DNA of 64,000 nt, taken from Podospora pseudoanserina (taxonomy: Eukaryota > Ascomycota > Sordariomycetes > Sordariales > Podosporaceae). A program made the position numbers and the translations under genes. A model generated the notes under the pieces. The model was not told the DNA's origin. It did not search any database and saw only the letters and a program-made list of their open reading frames with translations. The stretch is from assembly GCF_035222485.1 (NCBI RefSeq), contig NC_085920.1, forward strand, positions 6,992,001-7,056,000, read 5' to 3'. This document shows positions 22,296-33,757 of the stretch, in pieces (within the stretch, counting starts at the first letter, position 1; every line of letters starts with the position of its first letter).

Positions 22296-23637
22296 TGCGA
22301 GTGGGTGTGCCGAGGTGGTGGTGGGGGGAAGAGTATCTGGGGAGTTGGAGAGAAGATCAGGAAAATAACGGCAGGTAACATAGTCTCATCAGGGATGGCC
22401 CGAATATTGGGGCAATAGAGGTGGACGGTTTTATGTTGCAATGTCACACTGCAATGGCAGGCAAGCCAAGGAAGTACAAGATAATTGCCCGAAATAGTCT
22501 TTGAAGAAAGATCAAAGATGATTTGCATGATACTGGATGGTTTTGGAGAGCAGTCTGACACGCCACGCAACACCCACTACAATGATACAGCCCGGACTAG
22601 GCTCGCCATATTGCACCATGATGGAAATGGGACGGAAACGTGGGACCAGGGGGATAAATGACACGATGCTGCGTGGATGGACACTCGGGCGGCAGGCCGG
22701 CCTTGTTGGTGATAGGCAGTGCTCCGCGAGAACCAACGAATACGTCTCGTCGCTATCTTTACGACGGGATTTGATCCGTTCGTACATGGAGTTCAAGGAT
22801 AATGTGCCTCACTCTCAATAGATAATACCATAACCACGTGTGGCTGGTTTTCTATCAGCCTTCTGGGGGGGAGGGGGAAGATGTGACGGACGGAAACCCG
22901 GCGAGGGGAGAGGGGAGAGGGGGGTGGGATGAAGCAAAGGAACTATAGTTGCTTTTTCCTCGTCTTCTTCTCTCTCTCTTTTCCTCTCACCGGTGAACCA
23001 ATCCTCTATCACCAAGCAGCACGTTTCATGGCATTATACTTCAGTGTCTTGCTGAGAGGATAGTTTAAAGCCAGCGCCAGCACGGCCCAAGCGACCAGTG
23101 GAATGTTCCTTTTTCTTTTTTTTTTTTTTTCTTTGACTCGAATTCAAGCCTGAAGCACCCCCGCAGTTTGCCCCGAAAAGAGCGCCCGGCAACACGTTTT
23201 CCTCCACTTTTGCCCTGGAAGGTTAGCTGCCTAGAGCGCTGCCGTCACGTTTTGCAAACACCCCCACACCCCCTCGACCTGGCAACTCACAGAGCTCAGA
23301 TTGGACCTCGACTTTGCCCTGCCGGCAACATTCCCACCCCACTGGCAGCAACAGCTGCTTCTTTCCGGCGTCCCTCCGGCAAGCATTCGACCATCCGGTC
23401 TTCGTTCTAGGCTTCTTGTTCGTTTTGAATATCCTTAACAGTGGTGGAATACGGCGGGAAACAAGTCCTGGTGCAGATCAAAACCTCGCGAATCGTGCAT
23501 CGCGGCGCGCGACGTGCGGCTGTGATTTGCATCGCCGGTAGTGCTGAGGACGACACACCGGTGTAAGAGAGTGCGAGCGAGACCGGAAGGCAGGAGAGCA
23601 ACATCAGGAGGTCGCTGTCGCAACAAAAAGATAAAAG

Positions 23638-24477
23638 ATGGATGTTGAAATGAAGGGCGTGGTTGCTCCTGATGCTGCCGGTGCCAACGTCACGATGGAC
23701 ATGCCGCCTCCTCCGCTGCCGGCTTCTGCTATTGCGGCTGCCGCCCAGTTACAGCTGCAGCAACAACAGCAACAGCAACAGCAACAGCAGCAGCAGCAGC
23801 AACAGCAACAGCAACAACAGATCCAGCAGCAACAGATCCAGCAACAACAGATCCAGCAACAACAGATCCAGCAACAACACCCACAGCATCACCACCATCA
23901 ATTGCAGCAGCACCCACAGTCGCCGGTAGCTCTAGCACAACCACAACAACAGCAGCCATCCCAAGCCCCTCCAGCGGCTCCACCTGTCAAGAGGAGAGCT
24001 CCTATTGCCTGCCGAAGGTGCGTACTTTGATCCTATTCTGTCTATCGGTTGCCGATCAAACCAGTCGGAATCTGTTTGGTGCATATATGCCCAGAAGCTC
24101 AGTTCCCTGTTTCCCTCCATTTCATCTTAGATATTGCCAATGTGTGCCAGGTTGTAAAGCTCCTTGACCTAACATATATCTTGTTCGCCTCTACTTTAGA
24201 TGTCGTCGTATGAGAAGCAAATGCCACCAAACGGACAAGGGAAAGCCACCTTGCCAATCATGCACCGATGCAGGACTTGGACCAGAAGACTGGTGAGATC
24301 AACCTCATCCCAATGACCTGAGGGATTTCCTTTGTTTGTCAGTGATTGCTGATGCGCGTGTAAAGTGTCTTTCCAGTCCGCGGCCAACCAGATGAGGACC
24401 GCGAATACCGGCACCCTCGGGTCCGGGCTGATAAGAATAATAAACGAGAGGTTCTCAAGTTTCGAAGGGATGTCCTG

Positions 24478-24511
<34 letters not shown>

Positions 24512-26864
24512 TTCTAGCCAACGGAGCGGTGATGAGCCCGGGAGGAAAGCTCATTGCCCGAAGCCCGGACGACTGGGAGGTCCTGCCACCGTTGGAGGAT
24601 ATCCTAGACGCAGTGAACAACTTTACGAGACATTACTTCCAGTTGGGATTCATCCCCAAGCAGAGGTTTATCGAGAAATTGACGGTTAACCCCCGGTCAG
24701 TCAGCTTGTTTCTGCTTCTGGGAATACTAAGTGTCAGCGCTAGGTTGACGCCGGCGTTGGTCGAACGGTACGGCGGTGCTGTGAACGCGGCCGAGATCTT
24801 CATGGAGCATGCTTCGGCTGTGGCAATGATGGAGCTATACAGGGAGCCAAGTCTGGAGAGGTGCCAGGCGTTCTATCTGTTGAGTATCGCGCAGCAAGGG
24901 AGTGGTCTGACTCACAAGAGCTCGATCAACATGGCCGTCGCTATGAGGATGGCAACGCTGCTCAAGCTGCACAGGGAGGAGACGTACGTCTTGGTAAACC
25001 CAACAAAGGAGCTGGTAATCCAAGCCGAATCAGCAAGGAGAACTTTGGTACGTTCTTGAATTGTCGAAACCTGGAGAAGGGGCTTGCTAACCGTGCATCT
25101 AGTGGATGCTTCACAGCCAGGACAATTTGCACTCAAGCGCACAGTCGCCTGTGCTGCTGGCAGCCAGCGACATCACGGCATTGCTTCCCTGTGACGAGCA
25201 AGACTTTGCGGCGGCTCGGGAACCCAAATCGAGAGCAGCTCTCGAGGACACCCAACCTGCATTGGAGAAACCCGAGCTGATTGCTGACCCAGGAAGGTCA
25301 CTGTTTGCGACGTTGATCCAGGCGCATTACTACTGGGGCAGGATCTCCAGACGGGCCATCAGTCACGATAAGAGCGCGAGACCGTGGGAGCCAACCAGTC
25401 AGTATGCTGTCCTGGAAAAGAAACTGGCCGAGTGGGAGGCATTGCTGCCGAATGACCATAGGTGGAGCAGCCTGTTGCTGAAGGGCTACAAGCAGGAAGG
25501 TCATGATCTGGTGTGCTTATCGAACGCTATTTGCTGCGTGGCCCTTTGCTAATTGAGTTTTATGCAGGCATATCTCGGAGTGACCATGACGCCGCGGCTC
25601 TGCAACATTGTGCTCCGTAAGGCGTACATACACAACATGATCAACCATGGCACTTCAGACGCGACCTTGGCGCGCTTTTGGAATGATATGGCGCAAGAGC
25701 TGTTCAGAAATGTCAAGGAGTTGTATGAGCAGATCCAGATCCAGTACGGAGACAGAGCTCCAGACGAGGGTCCCGGAGCCCAGATGGCTGTAAGAATCAT
25801 TCGGCTTTTGGCACTGAGAGCTGTACTGACAGATGGCAGGCTTTCTGTGTATATACATGTGGCTTCCTGGCATGCTATCTGTGCAAATATCCCAAGTGTA
25901 GGTTCTACCTTGCTGGCTAGCGATGGCAAGGAAATATGCTAACATTTTCACAGTGTGTGCCGACTCTATTCTCGTGCGTGATGCTCCGCAGATTGTCCAG
26001 CGCATCCTCGGTATTCTGAACGAGAGCAAGAACATCTGGCCGCTCGCGTCTAGGTGGTTCGACCACCTGGAAAAGTTTTCAAGAACGAAAACAGGAATGG
26101 CAGCAGAAACGCAGGGCAGCATGGCTGATAGCGTGAGTGCTCCGAGTTCGAACAGCACACAAGCCCACCCCATTTCCTCTCCTCCACCCCCTTCTCCATC
26201 TTCGGGAGACTTAGTGTCTTCAATCCAGAGAGATCCAATCCCTCACGTCCTGCAGCCGGCGCTCAAGGATGTGTTCACGCCGATCCAGCCGCGTCTCCTG
26301 CCAGCGTCAACTCCTTCGACCGAAGGCGCCAAGAATCACAACGGTGTGGTGTCCCCAACATCCACACAAGGCAGCGGTCCAAGCTCTGCCATCTTGCCGC
26401 TACCCCAGGGCCCGCCTCCCTCGGCCAATTCTCATCAGTTGTATATTGATCCCAACTTGAGATTGCCACTGCCTAATGCGCCGCCGCCTCCGCACGCACC
26501 TCAGCAGCAACATCAGGTCCAGTCGCCTCAGCAACAGCATGCTCAGCATTCACCGACAGGAGGCGGTAGGCAGTCCACTGATGGGCTTGGGCTTTTGTTG
26601 GAGGCGTTCGATAGTCATCGGACGGCTCCAGGACCTCCCGGGCCTCCCGGGCCCAGTCAACATCCTCACAGCGCTGAGGGACAGGGCCCACCACCGGGCG
26701 CCCCGTATGATCCTCAGGCGGCACCGCAGCCGTATTACACGCAGCATCAAGGGTTGCCGATGAATGACGGGTATGAGAACGAGTTGGGGTATTACATGAG
26801 CGATGGGGTGCCTCAAACTATGCAGAACTGGGTTGGGACGCCGCACATGTACACGGGGTACTAG
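23638..26864 (+). CDS. Zn2Cys6 fungal transcription factor with polyQ tracts
   Basis: Fungal-type DNA-binding regulator; target genes cannot be told from sequence. Seven exons: 23638-24017, 24200-24292, 24366-25047, 25103-25510, 25568-25789, 25840-25897 and 25954-26864. All phases agree and give 917 aa. The N-terminus has a run of about 21 Gln (from residue 41) followed by QQQQI units. The zinc cluster has six Cys at 125, 128, 135, 145, 148 and 158 (ACRRCRRMRSKC), split over three exons. The next segment, FPVRGQPDEDREYRHPR, is followed by a second Gln run. The middle region resembles the fungal_trans regulatory domain (AFYLLSIAQQGSGLTHKSS, SINMAVAMRMATLL). The C-terminal 250 residues are Pro/Gln/Ser-rich, likely an activation region. 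Intron 6 and the 58-nt sixth exon are the least certain parts. I do not recognise a named orthologue. Confidence 0.85.
23758..23880 (+). repeat. CAG/CAA tract and QQQQI repeats in the regulator
   Basis: Mixed CAA/CAG codons give about 21 Gln, then about four 15-bp units with ATC breaking the tract (QQQQI). The mixed codons should slow slippage, while the 15-bp units may expand by unequal exchange. Confidence 0.85.
24481..24510 (+). repeat. (CAG)10 in the regulator
   Basis: Ten uninterrupted CAG codons just after the zinc-cluster linker. Being pure, this tract is more prone to length change than the first one. Confidence 0.9.
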
Positions 26865-27660
26865 TGCTTGGTTGAGCGAGATGGATCATTTTTGGTACTG
26901 GCTTTTTTTCCTTTGATGTGGGTGGATGGGTAGTCGTTTGATAGCGGGAGTTGGGAAAGAGATATTTCGTCGTTTAGGTCAAGGGTATTGTTTTTGCTTT
27001 GGGGATGACTTTTGTCATTCTTTTGCCTACGGGGATACAAAGGTAGGCTATGGGATAAAAAATTGGACCGGGAAATCGGGATGGCAAGTGTCTTTTGTTA
27101 ACATGTTTCTGAACTCTGGAGCTTTGGGGGTAACAGCGGTGGATTTTGATCTGCTGCCTTTTTGCTTATGGGGCTACTTGTTTCCTTCAGTCGACCCGGC
27201 CATTATTGTTTCCTTGTGTCTTTTAGTAAGGAAGAACGAGTGATACAAATCTGGAGTCTTGATTCAATGACAGGGGAATAAACAGCATTTTCTTCTTGCC
27301 CCTGAATGCTGGCCCAGCGCCAAGTGGTGTTGATGTGCATATATCCACTAGGATTCGATTATGGAATATGCAACCACCAGCGGTCTATCCGAACTTTCGC
27401 CGCCAAGCGCGGCATTCCGTCATAGGACGGGAGCGGAGAGCGTTTTCGGTTGGCGGCAGTTCAGTAGGTGATTTTTGGATGCTGGAAATAATTCTGGATT
27501 AGCAATTCTAATCCACCACCACACAAACACGTAACACCCACGCTAGATCTCTTCAGTTCTCGACGTTGACAATCCTGAACCTTTTCTCCCCAATCTCAGT
27601 AAAAAGCAAAAACCTGCGTGCGACCGAAAACGAGCGAAACCCCCAAAGGAAAAAAACAAA
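26865..27660. other. Spacer between Zn2Cys6 gene and isd11
   Basis: T-rich 3' flank of the regulator followed by the isd11 promoter. No gene seen; an open frame at 26926-27243 has no start context or domain. Confidence 0.6.
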
Positions 27661-28223
27661 ATGGCTACCCCGCGCCCGGAGCAGGCGCAAAAGGTGCTTT
27701 CGCTGGTATGCCTGCCCCAGAAAAAAACATTTGGATTGAGCAAGTAGAGGATAAATGCTAATGATGGATTGGGGAGAAACAACAGTACAAGCAACTCCTC
27801 CGGCAATCCTCCCAGTTTGCCAACTACAACTTTCGCGAGTACGCCAAGCGACGGACGAGGGATGCGTTCAGGGAGAACAAGAATGTGGAGGAGGAAAGGA
27901 GGGTGCAGGAGCTGGTGCAGGAGGGTTTGAACCAGTTGCACTTGTTGAAGGTGAGTCACGGATTTCCGCGGTGAAGTCTGGAAGGGGCAGGTATATGGGA
28001 AAGAGAGTAGGATTTTGATACCGGGGAGAAGAGGGAGGCTTTGGGGTTATGGTGCTGGAGGAGACATTCAAAAGAAGAGAAGCAGACACAGTGGCTAACG
28101 AGACAACGACAGAGGCAAACAATGATCAGCCAGTTTTACAAGCACGACAGGCTTGTGGTGGAGGGCGGGCTCTCAGGGAAGGACAAGGGTGGGAAAGTGC
28201 TCAGGCAGAAGGATACCGGGTAG
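27661..28223 (+). CDS. isd11: ISD11, LYR-motif iron-sulfur assembly factor
   Basis: Small mitochondrial matrix protein that binds and stabilises the cysteine desulfurase NFS1 together with acyl carrier protein, needed for Fe-S cluster assembly. Exons are 27661-27705, 27786-27950 and 28113-28223, all phase 0, giving 106 aa. The LYR-type motif reads LYK at residues 15-17, as in yeast ISD11, and is followed by the family signature [14 protein letters not shown] (residues 30-43) and the C-terminal [17 protein letters not shown]. The last 20 residues are Gly/Lys-rich. Its length is typical. The start codon lies directly after an A-rich AACAAA context. Confidence 0.93.
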
Positions 28224-29243
28224 GTTCTTGATCCTTGCACTCCGAATCTGCAGAAGACGGGAGGTGCTAATACAACCTGACTCACAGCTGGGATTAGAGG
28301 TGTCAGCGGACGAAGAGGCAGTGTCTAGGAGGACCGACGTAGGGCTGTTTGTATAAATACTAGGAACAAGGACTCTTTAACAAGAAGGCAGGCGTTTTGC
28401 TGTACGGGGACCAGCACAAATAAAGGGGGTGCGTCTTCTCCAGTGTACCACTGAGGACAATGATATCATGTGGTGTTGGCGGTGGCAGGAAGGGGAATCA
28501 AACTCAGCTTCATTCTTCTCAACGGGAGTCAACAAGAGTGTGCCTACCTGTCTGGTCCTGGAAGCTTTGACGAGGTCTGAATCTTTGTGTGTTGCTGGCT
28601 CACACTGATGACTTCTCGGCTATCTCGATATCGCTATATCCGACTAGTGCACTCACTGCTTAGTGCATTTCGACACGCGAGGTGCTGACAACACGCGAAT
28701 TGGCAGAGCAGCCGCGAATCAGATCGAGGTCCTCCAAAGCAATCAACCAAGTCTCTTTGTTCCATTTCAGTATACCAAATTGCGCCCATCTTTTTTGGGA
28801 GCCATCTCCAGCCAACCATCAAATATTTTACTCCAACAAACTGTTACCAGCACAGTGCTCATTGCCATATCTAGCGCCCGTTACGAACAACCCCCAAACC
28901 CACCATCGAGACCAACCAACCTTATTACTTGCGACTGATCATCATCCTTCCTAGTCCTCGCCGGTCTCAACTTACGTCACTGTCGTCGGTGTCGCGACGC
29001 CACGCCCCCGTAACGTTGTGCGCAAATCCACAAGTCTCCTGCACCAGCTCCGGAGTCTCCGTTGCTTCCGGCCGAGGCCAGCGGAACTCGGAATCCATAA
29101 TCCAAAAGTTGTCGCGGGGTGACGTGAGATCCGGCGCGAGCTTCGGGGTCCGGTCCGTTTAGCACTGTGCAGCAGGGGTAGCGGTCATTGATTTGTTGCT
29201 GCGGTTTTCCTTGGTGCTGTTTTTGCCTTGGTTTTGTTTTACA
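28224..29243. other. Spacer between isd11 and the unknown gene at 29.2 kb
   Basis: About 1 kb. A TGACTCA occurs at 28278 but sits in the isd11 3' flank and is probably chance. No gene seen. Pyrimidine-rich sequence from about 28740 probably belongs to the next promoter and leader. Confidence 0.55.
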
Positions 29244-31316
29244 ATGGCGCCTATGGTAAGGCATTTCTCTTTTCATTTATATTTCAAGACTCAAACCAAC
29301 CTCCAAAACTGCCGAGATAAATCGAGCGATTGAGGACGTCCAGGCAAAAGATCTAGAAAGCTAATATGGACTTGTGGTTGCACCGAAACAGCAGTATAGG
29401 ACGGCGGCGCAGACCAGAAGGGGAAACCGGGCTGGCGTGGTTGAACATGATGACTTTGAAGGTATGGCTCCCAACCCCTTTAGTGACATCACAGGTGGCT
29501 GATGAGTGTATTGTTTTTCAGGTCTCCCGGTTCGACAATGGACACGCGGCGAAGTCAACGTGGCCATGGGCCCTCCCCCTGACGACGATCAAAAGGACGA
29601 TATTTGGGCGATAGAGTTGCCTTTCGGCATGCCCAAGGATACAGCACTCTTGCCGCCACATTCCCAGGAGCTTCTCAGGGCGATGAGGTCCGGTAGGGTG
29701 TATAAGCGGCCCCCGCCCGAGGACGAGGACGAGGACATCGATTTCGGGACCAAGGGCGACAAGAAGGAGTCTGAGGTGGGGAACGAGGGCTTCACTGTCA
29801 GAGCGTGGAAGCAGATGCCGAGGAATGCAGAGGTCCCCTCAGTCTCCCACTTGGCAAAAAGACACAAGGGCACCATCACACTGGCGAGTACTGCAAGTGT
29901 CGCTCATATACCGGGACCGACAATCACCAGGGCGACTGTGAGGAGGATCGATGCGGCAGGCAATCCGTATGAGCAGACGATCACATTGAGTGAAGGACAG
30001 CAAGTCGACGGTGAAATCATTCGCACAACGGTAGTGCCTGCACCGGTTGCTGCGGCTGGCGAGGCGCTTGGGCAGCAGGCGACACCCGTCAAACGGAGAC
30101 CACCGCCGCCTAAGAGGAAGGCCAAGGGGCCGGGCAGAGGAAGGAAGAAGGGAAGCGGGAAGATTGGTCAGTTGCCTTTGCCTGCCACCAGGTCACAGCA
30201 ACAAGCAGCTGCTGGGGGCGAGGCTTCGGCTGAAACCACGGTTGAGGGCGTACTCGGCGAGGGTCCACCAGGGGTAAGTTCTTGCCATCCGCGGCCAGTC
30301 GGGTATCAGGTCGAGCGGCTAACAACGGGCAACAGGTTGTCATCACGTCCGAGGAGAACGGCGATGCAGCAGGCCAGGACACCGAGATGGCCGACAACTC
30401 GGTCATTCCTTCCGATGAGGAGGACGGTGACGAAGGGGACGAGGGCGACGAAGACGGTGAGGAGGAAGGTGGCGACGAAGAAGCCGGCGATGAAGAGTCA
30501 ACAGCGACCCCTGAAGTGGGCAACGCTCCAAGTGATGTCGAGCAGGTTACAGAGCAAGCTCAAGGTCAGGATCAAGATCAAGAGATGCTCGGCTCAGACG
30601 CTTCGGAGGTTATCCGACCAAGCTCGATTGAGGAACCTGAAGACGAGCAGCTGCCTCGTCGCGCCACCCCCGAGGAGGAGGTCACAGTTTCCAAGCCACG
30701 GTTCCAACTGGGTCCGCAGTTTAACTCTCCCCGCGCGGAAGGCAGTCCCCTCAAGAACGTCATGGTCGTGTCGCCCACCGAGCCAGCGACCGCGCCTGCT
30801 GCTGCCAGCTACCTCGACATCCAATCTACTACCGTCTCCATGGACATTGACCTTGGAAACACTCAACCAAACATCCCTCTTCCATCTTCATTGGAAATAT
30901 CAGCTACGGTGCAAACAGAAACAGCCATTACCTCTGAAACATCATCCGCTCCTAAGCCCAGCGCATCTACGCCCCCAATGGCAGATCAACAAGCTTCTGT
31001 GCCCGCAGAATCCATCTCTGAAGCTCTCACGATGCCAGAAGAGCAGCCCCCGTTCTCGGCGCAGACAACCGAGCCTGTCACCGCATCCGAAGCTTCTGTT
31101 TCGCTTGAGGTCCCAACGCAAATCCCAGAGGTCTCTCTCCAGACATCAGCCTCTCCTACTCTTCCTACTGCTTCCGAACCCCCTCAGGCACCCGAAGCAG
31201 ACAGCCCCGATCTTTTAGGCAGTCTTGAGGCCGAGCTCGACAGGGAAATGTCACTCAACAATAGATCCCCGCCGCCTGGTGAGCAGGAAAAACCATCCGC
31301 AACAGAAGCCCAGTAG
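29244..31316 (+). CDS. Conserved-looking proline-rich/acidic protein, function unknown
   Basis: Four exons: 29244-29255 (encodes MAPM), 29392-29461, 29522-30273 and 30336-31316, giving 604 aa with agreeing phases. The first 110 residues look conserved and folded or motif-like ([56 protein letters not shown]). Later come a basic [17 protein letters not shown] block, which could be a nuclear signal or AT-hook-like DNA contact, then a strongly acidic Glu/Asp run (about residues 300-330), and a Ser/Thr/Pro/Glu-rich disordered C-terminus. I infer a nuclear or chromatin role from the basic and acidic blocks only; I cannot name a family. The acceptor of exon 2 is a CAGCAG tandem. The stop at 31314 is followed in the same frame by a further 208 open codons (separate entry). 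Confidence 0.75.
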
Positions 31317-31469
31317 GATGGCCTCGATAATGACGTCAAGAATACTGTCGACAAGCTGCTTGAGCTTGTTTGCAATTGCGGTTTTCAGCCTGGGCTATGG
31401 TCGGCGACAATTGAGTTGTATGGGTACGGCACCCGTGATTACCGGGGAGATTGCGATCCCTTTGGGGAC

Positions 31470-31523
31470 GATGATCCAATTGAGGAGGAGGATCCCATTG
31501 AGGAGGGGGATCCCATTGGGGAT
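31470..31523 (+). repeat. Three 18-bp DPIEE units
   Basis: Three tandem copies of an 18-bp unit with sense GAT CC(A/C) ATT GAG GAG at its core, encoding D-P-I-E-E-like hexapeptides in the frame of the upstream gene. Confidence 0.8.
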
Positions 31524-31583
31524 GAGGCTAGTCGTGACTGGCCTGATCACGATACCATCGATCACGATACGGATGGTTCAGAC

Positions 31584-31763
31584 GGAGGTGACCCAAACGG
31601 TGGTGGTCTAAATGGAGGTGATTCCGATGGAGGCGATCCAGACGGAGATGATCCAGAAGGAGGTGATCTAGGCCGAGGTGATCCAAACGGCGGTGGCCCA
31701 AACGGAGGTGGCCCAAATGGAGGTGGCCCCGACGGAGATGATCCAGATGGAGATGGCCCTGAC
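31584..31763 (+). repeat. Twelve 15-bp units encoding GGDPN-like pentapeptides
   Basis: Exactly 180 bp. Each unit is close to GGA GGT GAT CCA AAC; units vary (GGGLN, GGDSD, GDDPE, GGGPN and so on). Every difference keeps the unit length and the frame, as expected if translated now or recently, though length conservation alone also arises by unequal exchange. Confidence 0.9.
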
Positions 31764-31943
31764 CATTATGGCGGCGACCGCTTTGATGATATATTGCCGC
31801 TTTCACTCTCGCCTTGCTCCGCACGCTTCTGGGTACGCCTCCGTCGCCCACACCGACACTCATGGCGCCGCAGACGTCAGCTCCATTTTCCTCGGTACAG
31901 CCCCAACCGACCGATGGGGACAAAGCGTCTGGGATTGGGTTGA

Positions 31944-32437
31944 TGGCACGGCTGGCACGGCTCGCGTGGCTCTGCCTTTTGGGCTTGTCGAAAGTACCTC
32001 GATGCCCTTCGCGAAATTGAGGGCACGGACGGGATCAAGACGCAAACACGGTTCTTGTTTCTCAGGGAAGTTTGGGGGTTTTCTTTGGGAATCTCGAGCG
32101 TTGCATAATCTTTTCATTCGACTGGATCAGAAATACAATTGCAGCAGAAAGATAGATGGAGAGATCAGAAGGCGGAAGTAGGGAAGCGTCTTCAATTTTA
32201 CTTGTTTCACTCGGTTGGAGTTGAAAGAGGGACGAGCAGACAGCGTATACAGGGTTATATATTCAAGAGAACCCTTTCTTCTCTTTGGCACGTTTGCAAT
32301 GATGTCTTTAGTGGCGTGGAGGTTGACGAGTTAGACGACTGAAGAGTAAGCCCGTTGAACTCTTCAAAGCGAATGATGGTAGGTCACTACGTCGAATTCA
32401 GCGCAAACCCGGAAAATAAAGACTCAACGAGAAAACA
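31944..32437. other. Spacer before the FAS1 gene 3' end
   Basis: Convergent 3' region. A frame one base off the extension stays open to 32181 and reads TAPTDRWGQSVWDWVDGTAG near 31915, which looks mildly coding, but it has no usable start. Confidence 0.45.
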
Positions 32438-33757
32438 TTACATCCCCGCCGCCAAAACCGCCGCCCCAGCCGCCAACATCACCCCCGTCGGCACTGCCGC
32501 AAAGGCCCCCTTTCCCGCTCCATTCAGGGGAACCGTCACTGGCACAAATGTCGTCGTGGGGACGATTCCCGACGTGAACGGTATATCTGCCACCGGAGTG
32601 ACCCCAGCAAAAGCAGGAGCTTGGGTTGCTGCTGCTGGGTCAGGGGTGGCCGATGTGTTGGATGGGTTTAGGACACTGCCCATCCCCAATGTCAGCAACT
32701 TGCGATACCCAAGAGAGGTGGTGGGTAGGTAAGTTGGGGGAGGGGGTGTGTGGGCGTACTTATCTATAACATGCACCACCCCGTTTCCGACAAGCACATC
32801 CCCCAGTATCACCCTCGCCGAGTTGACAAACAGCTGGTTGCCGTCCCGTCTGATGGTCAGGTTGGAGCCTTGGAGCGTCGCCAAGACGATCTGGTCTTGG
32901 GCTAGGAGTCGCGGGGAGAAGAGGATGCGGGAGGGGACGAGGTGGTAGCCTAGTATGTTGGCTAGGTCCGTGTCTGAGAGGCCGCTGGCTGCTGAACCGA
33001 TTGCCTGGAAGGCGGGGTTGGATGGGGCGAAGAGGGTCATGTCTTGGAGGGAGGAGGTGCCGGAGGAGAGGCGGGCGGTGGTGAGGGCGCCGACCAGAGA
33101 GGTGAGGTTTATGTTGGAGAGGGTTTGAGAGAGGGGCGCTGGGACGGTGAGGACGGAGGAGATGATGTGGAGGGTGTTGTTGCTGTTGGCGAAGGTTAGG
33201 TCCTGGTAGGGGTTAGTATGAGAGGTATATAATGGGCCAAGGGGGGAAACATGCGGGGGTGATGACAGAGGAGGCTTGCTTGTAGCCTGAGAAGAGGCTT
33301 GCTGTTTCGTTCAGGAGGGTCAATTGGAGTTTTTGGCCTCCGGTGACGTTGGCGAAGGGGTTGGAGAGGAGAGTGGAGGGGAAGATGGGGCTGGTGGTGA
33401 AGTCTGTTGAGAGGAATTTTCCAGAGAGGACGTGGTACTGAAGAACGCCGGAGAGGGCGCGGGGGTTGGTCATGAGTTCTGCTGAGCGGGGGTTCCGAGA
33501 CAAGAGGTTGGTGAAGGCTTCGTTGGAGGGGGCGAGGAGGGTGATGTTTTGGGCGGTGGAGAGGGTCTGGAATAGGTCCGGGACGAGTTGGAGGAGACCT
33601 TAGGGGTCAGTAATTCTGACGCTTGCAGGGCCAGAAAGAGGTCAGTCATACTTGTTAGTGTGCTTAGTGTGGCATTATCCTGTGCGAGAATCTCAGTTAG
33701 AGACTGGGCAGAGGCATATGCTGCCAGTGCTAGGGGAAGTAGATATGTGAGATACAT
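32438..33757 (-). CDS. Secreted protein with two fasciclin (FAS1) domains, probably GPI-anchored
   Basis: Extracellular adhesion-type protein. Exons from the minus strand: 33652-33757, 33255-33598 and 32438-33202, giving 404 aa. It starts with a signal peptide (MYLTYLLPLALAAYASAQS). The first FAS1 domain is at about residues 20-155 (ITLLAPSNEAF, LQYHVLSGKFLS) and the second at about 160-300 (MTLFAPSNPAFQAI, ILGYHLVPSRIL, VVHVIDK). Asn-X-Ser/Thr sites are frequent. A Pro/Thr/Ala-rich stalk leads to a short hydrophobic C-terminus (GVMLAAGAAVLAAG) that suits a GPI signal. The second intron (33203-33254, 52 nt) is read as GC-AG: the donor GCATGT and acceptor ACCAG give VITP|DLTF in phase, while the nearby GT gives a stop. 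The start ATG at 33757 is the only one that supplies the signal peptide. Confidence 0.9.

Larger units (their letters stand above)
19460..23637. other. Long spacer between kap95 and the Zn2Cys6 regulator
   Basis: About 4.2 kb, the largest gene-free stretch. It holds a CA/CTCA microsatellite at 20592-20656, repeated AGGTAGG motifs near 20540-20980, (GGGAA)5 at 22271, and GAGGG runs near 22903. Minus-strand frames at 21123-21434 and below 21107 have proline/serine-rich content but no paired start and splice signals. It is most likely a long regulatory region and leader for the transcription factor, as is common for fungal regulators (inference). Confidence 0.5.
31317..31943 (+). other. In-frame open extension with pentapeptide repeats after the stop at 31314
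   Basis: Directly after the TAG, the same frame stays open for 208 codons and then stops at 31941. It begins DGLDNDVKNTVDKLLELVCN and goes on through GYGTRDYRGDCDPFGDDDP, with balanced protein-like composition. Then come three 18-bp DPIEE-type units (31470-31523) and twelve 15-bp GGDPN-type units (31584-31763). The last 45 codons are basic and unconvincing. No in-frame ATG lies near its beginning, so it cannot easily be its own gene. In the next frame an ATG at 31318 starts a short frame with a signal-peptide-like hydrophobic stretch. I could not find an intron that removes the stop in phase. Confidence 0.4.
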
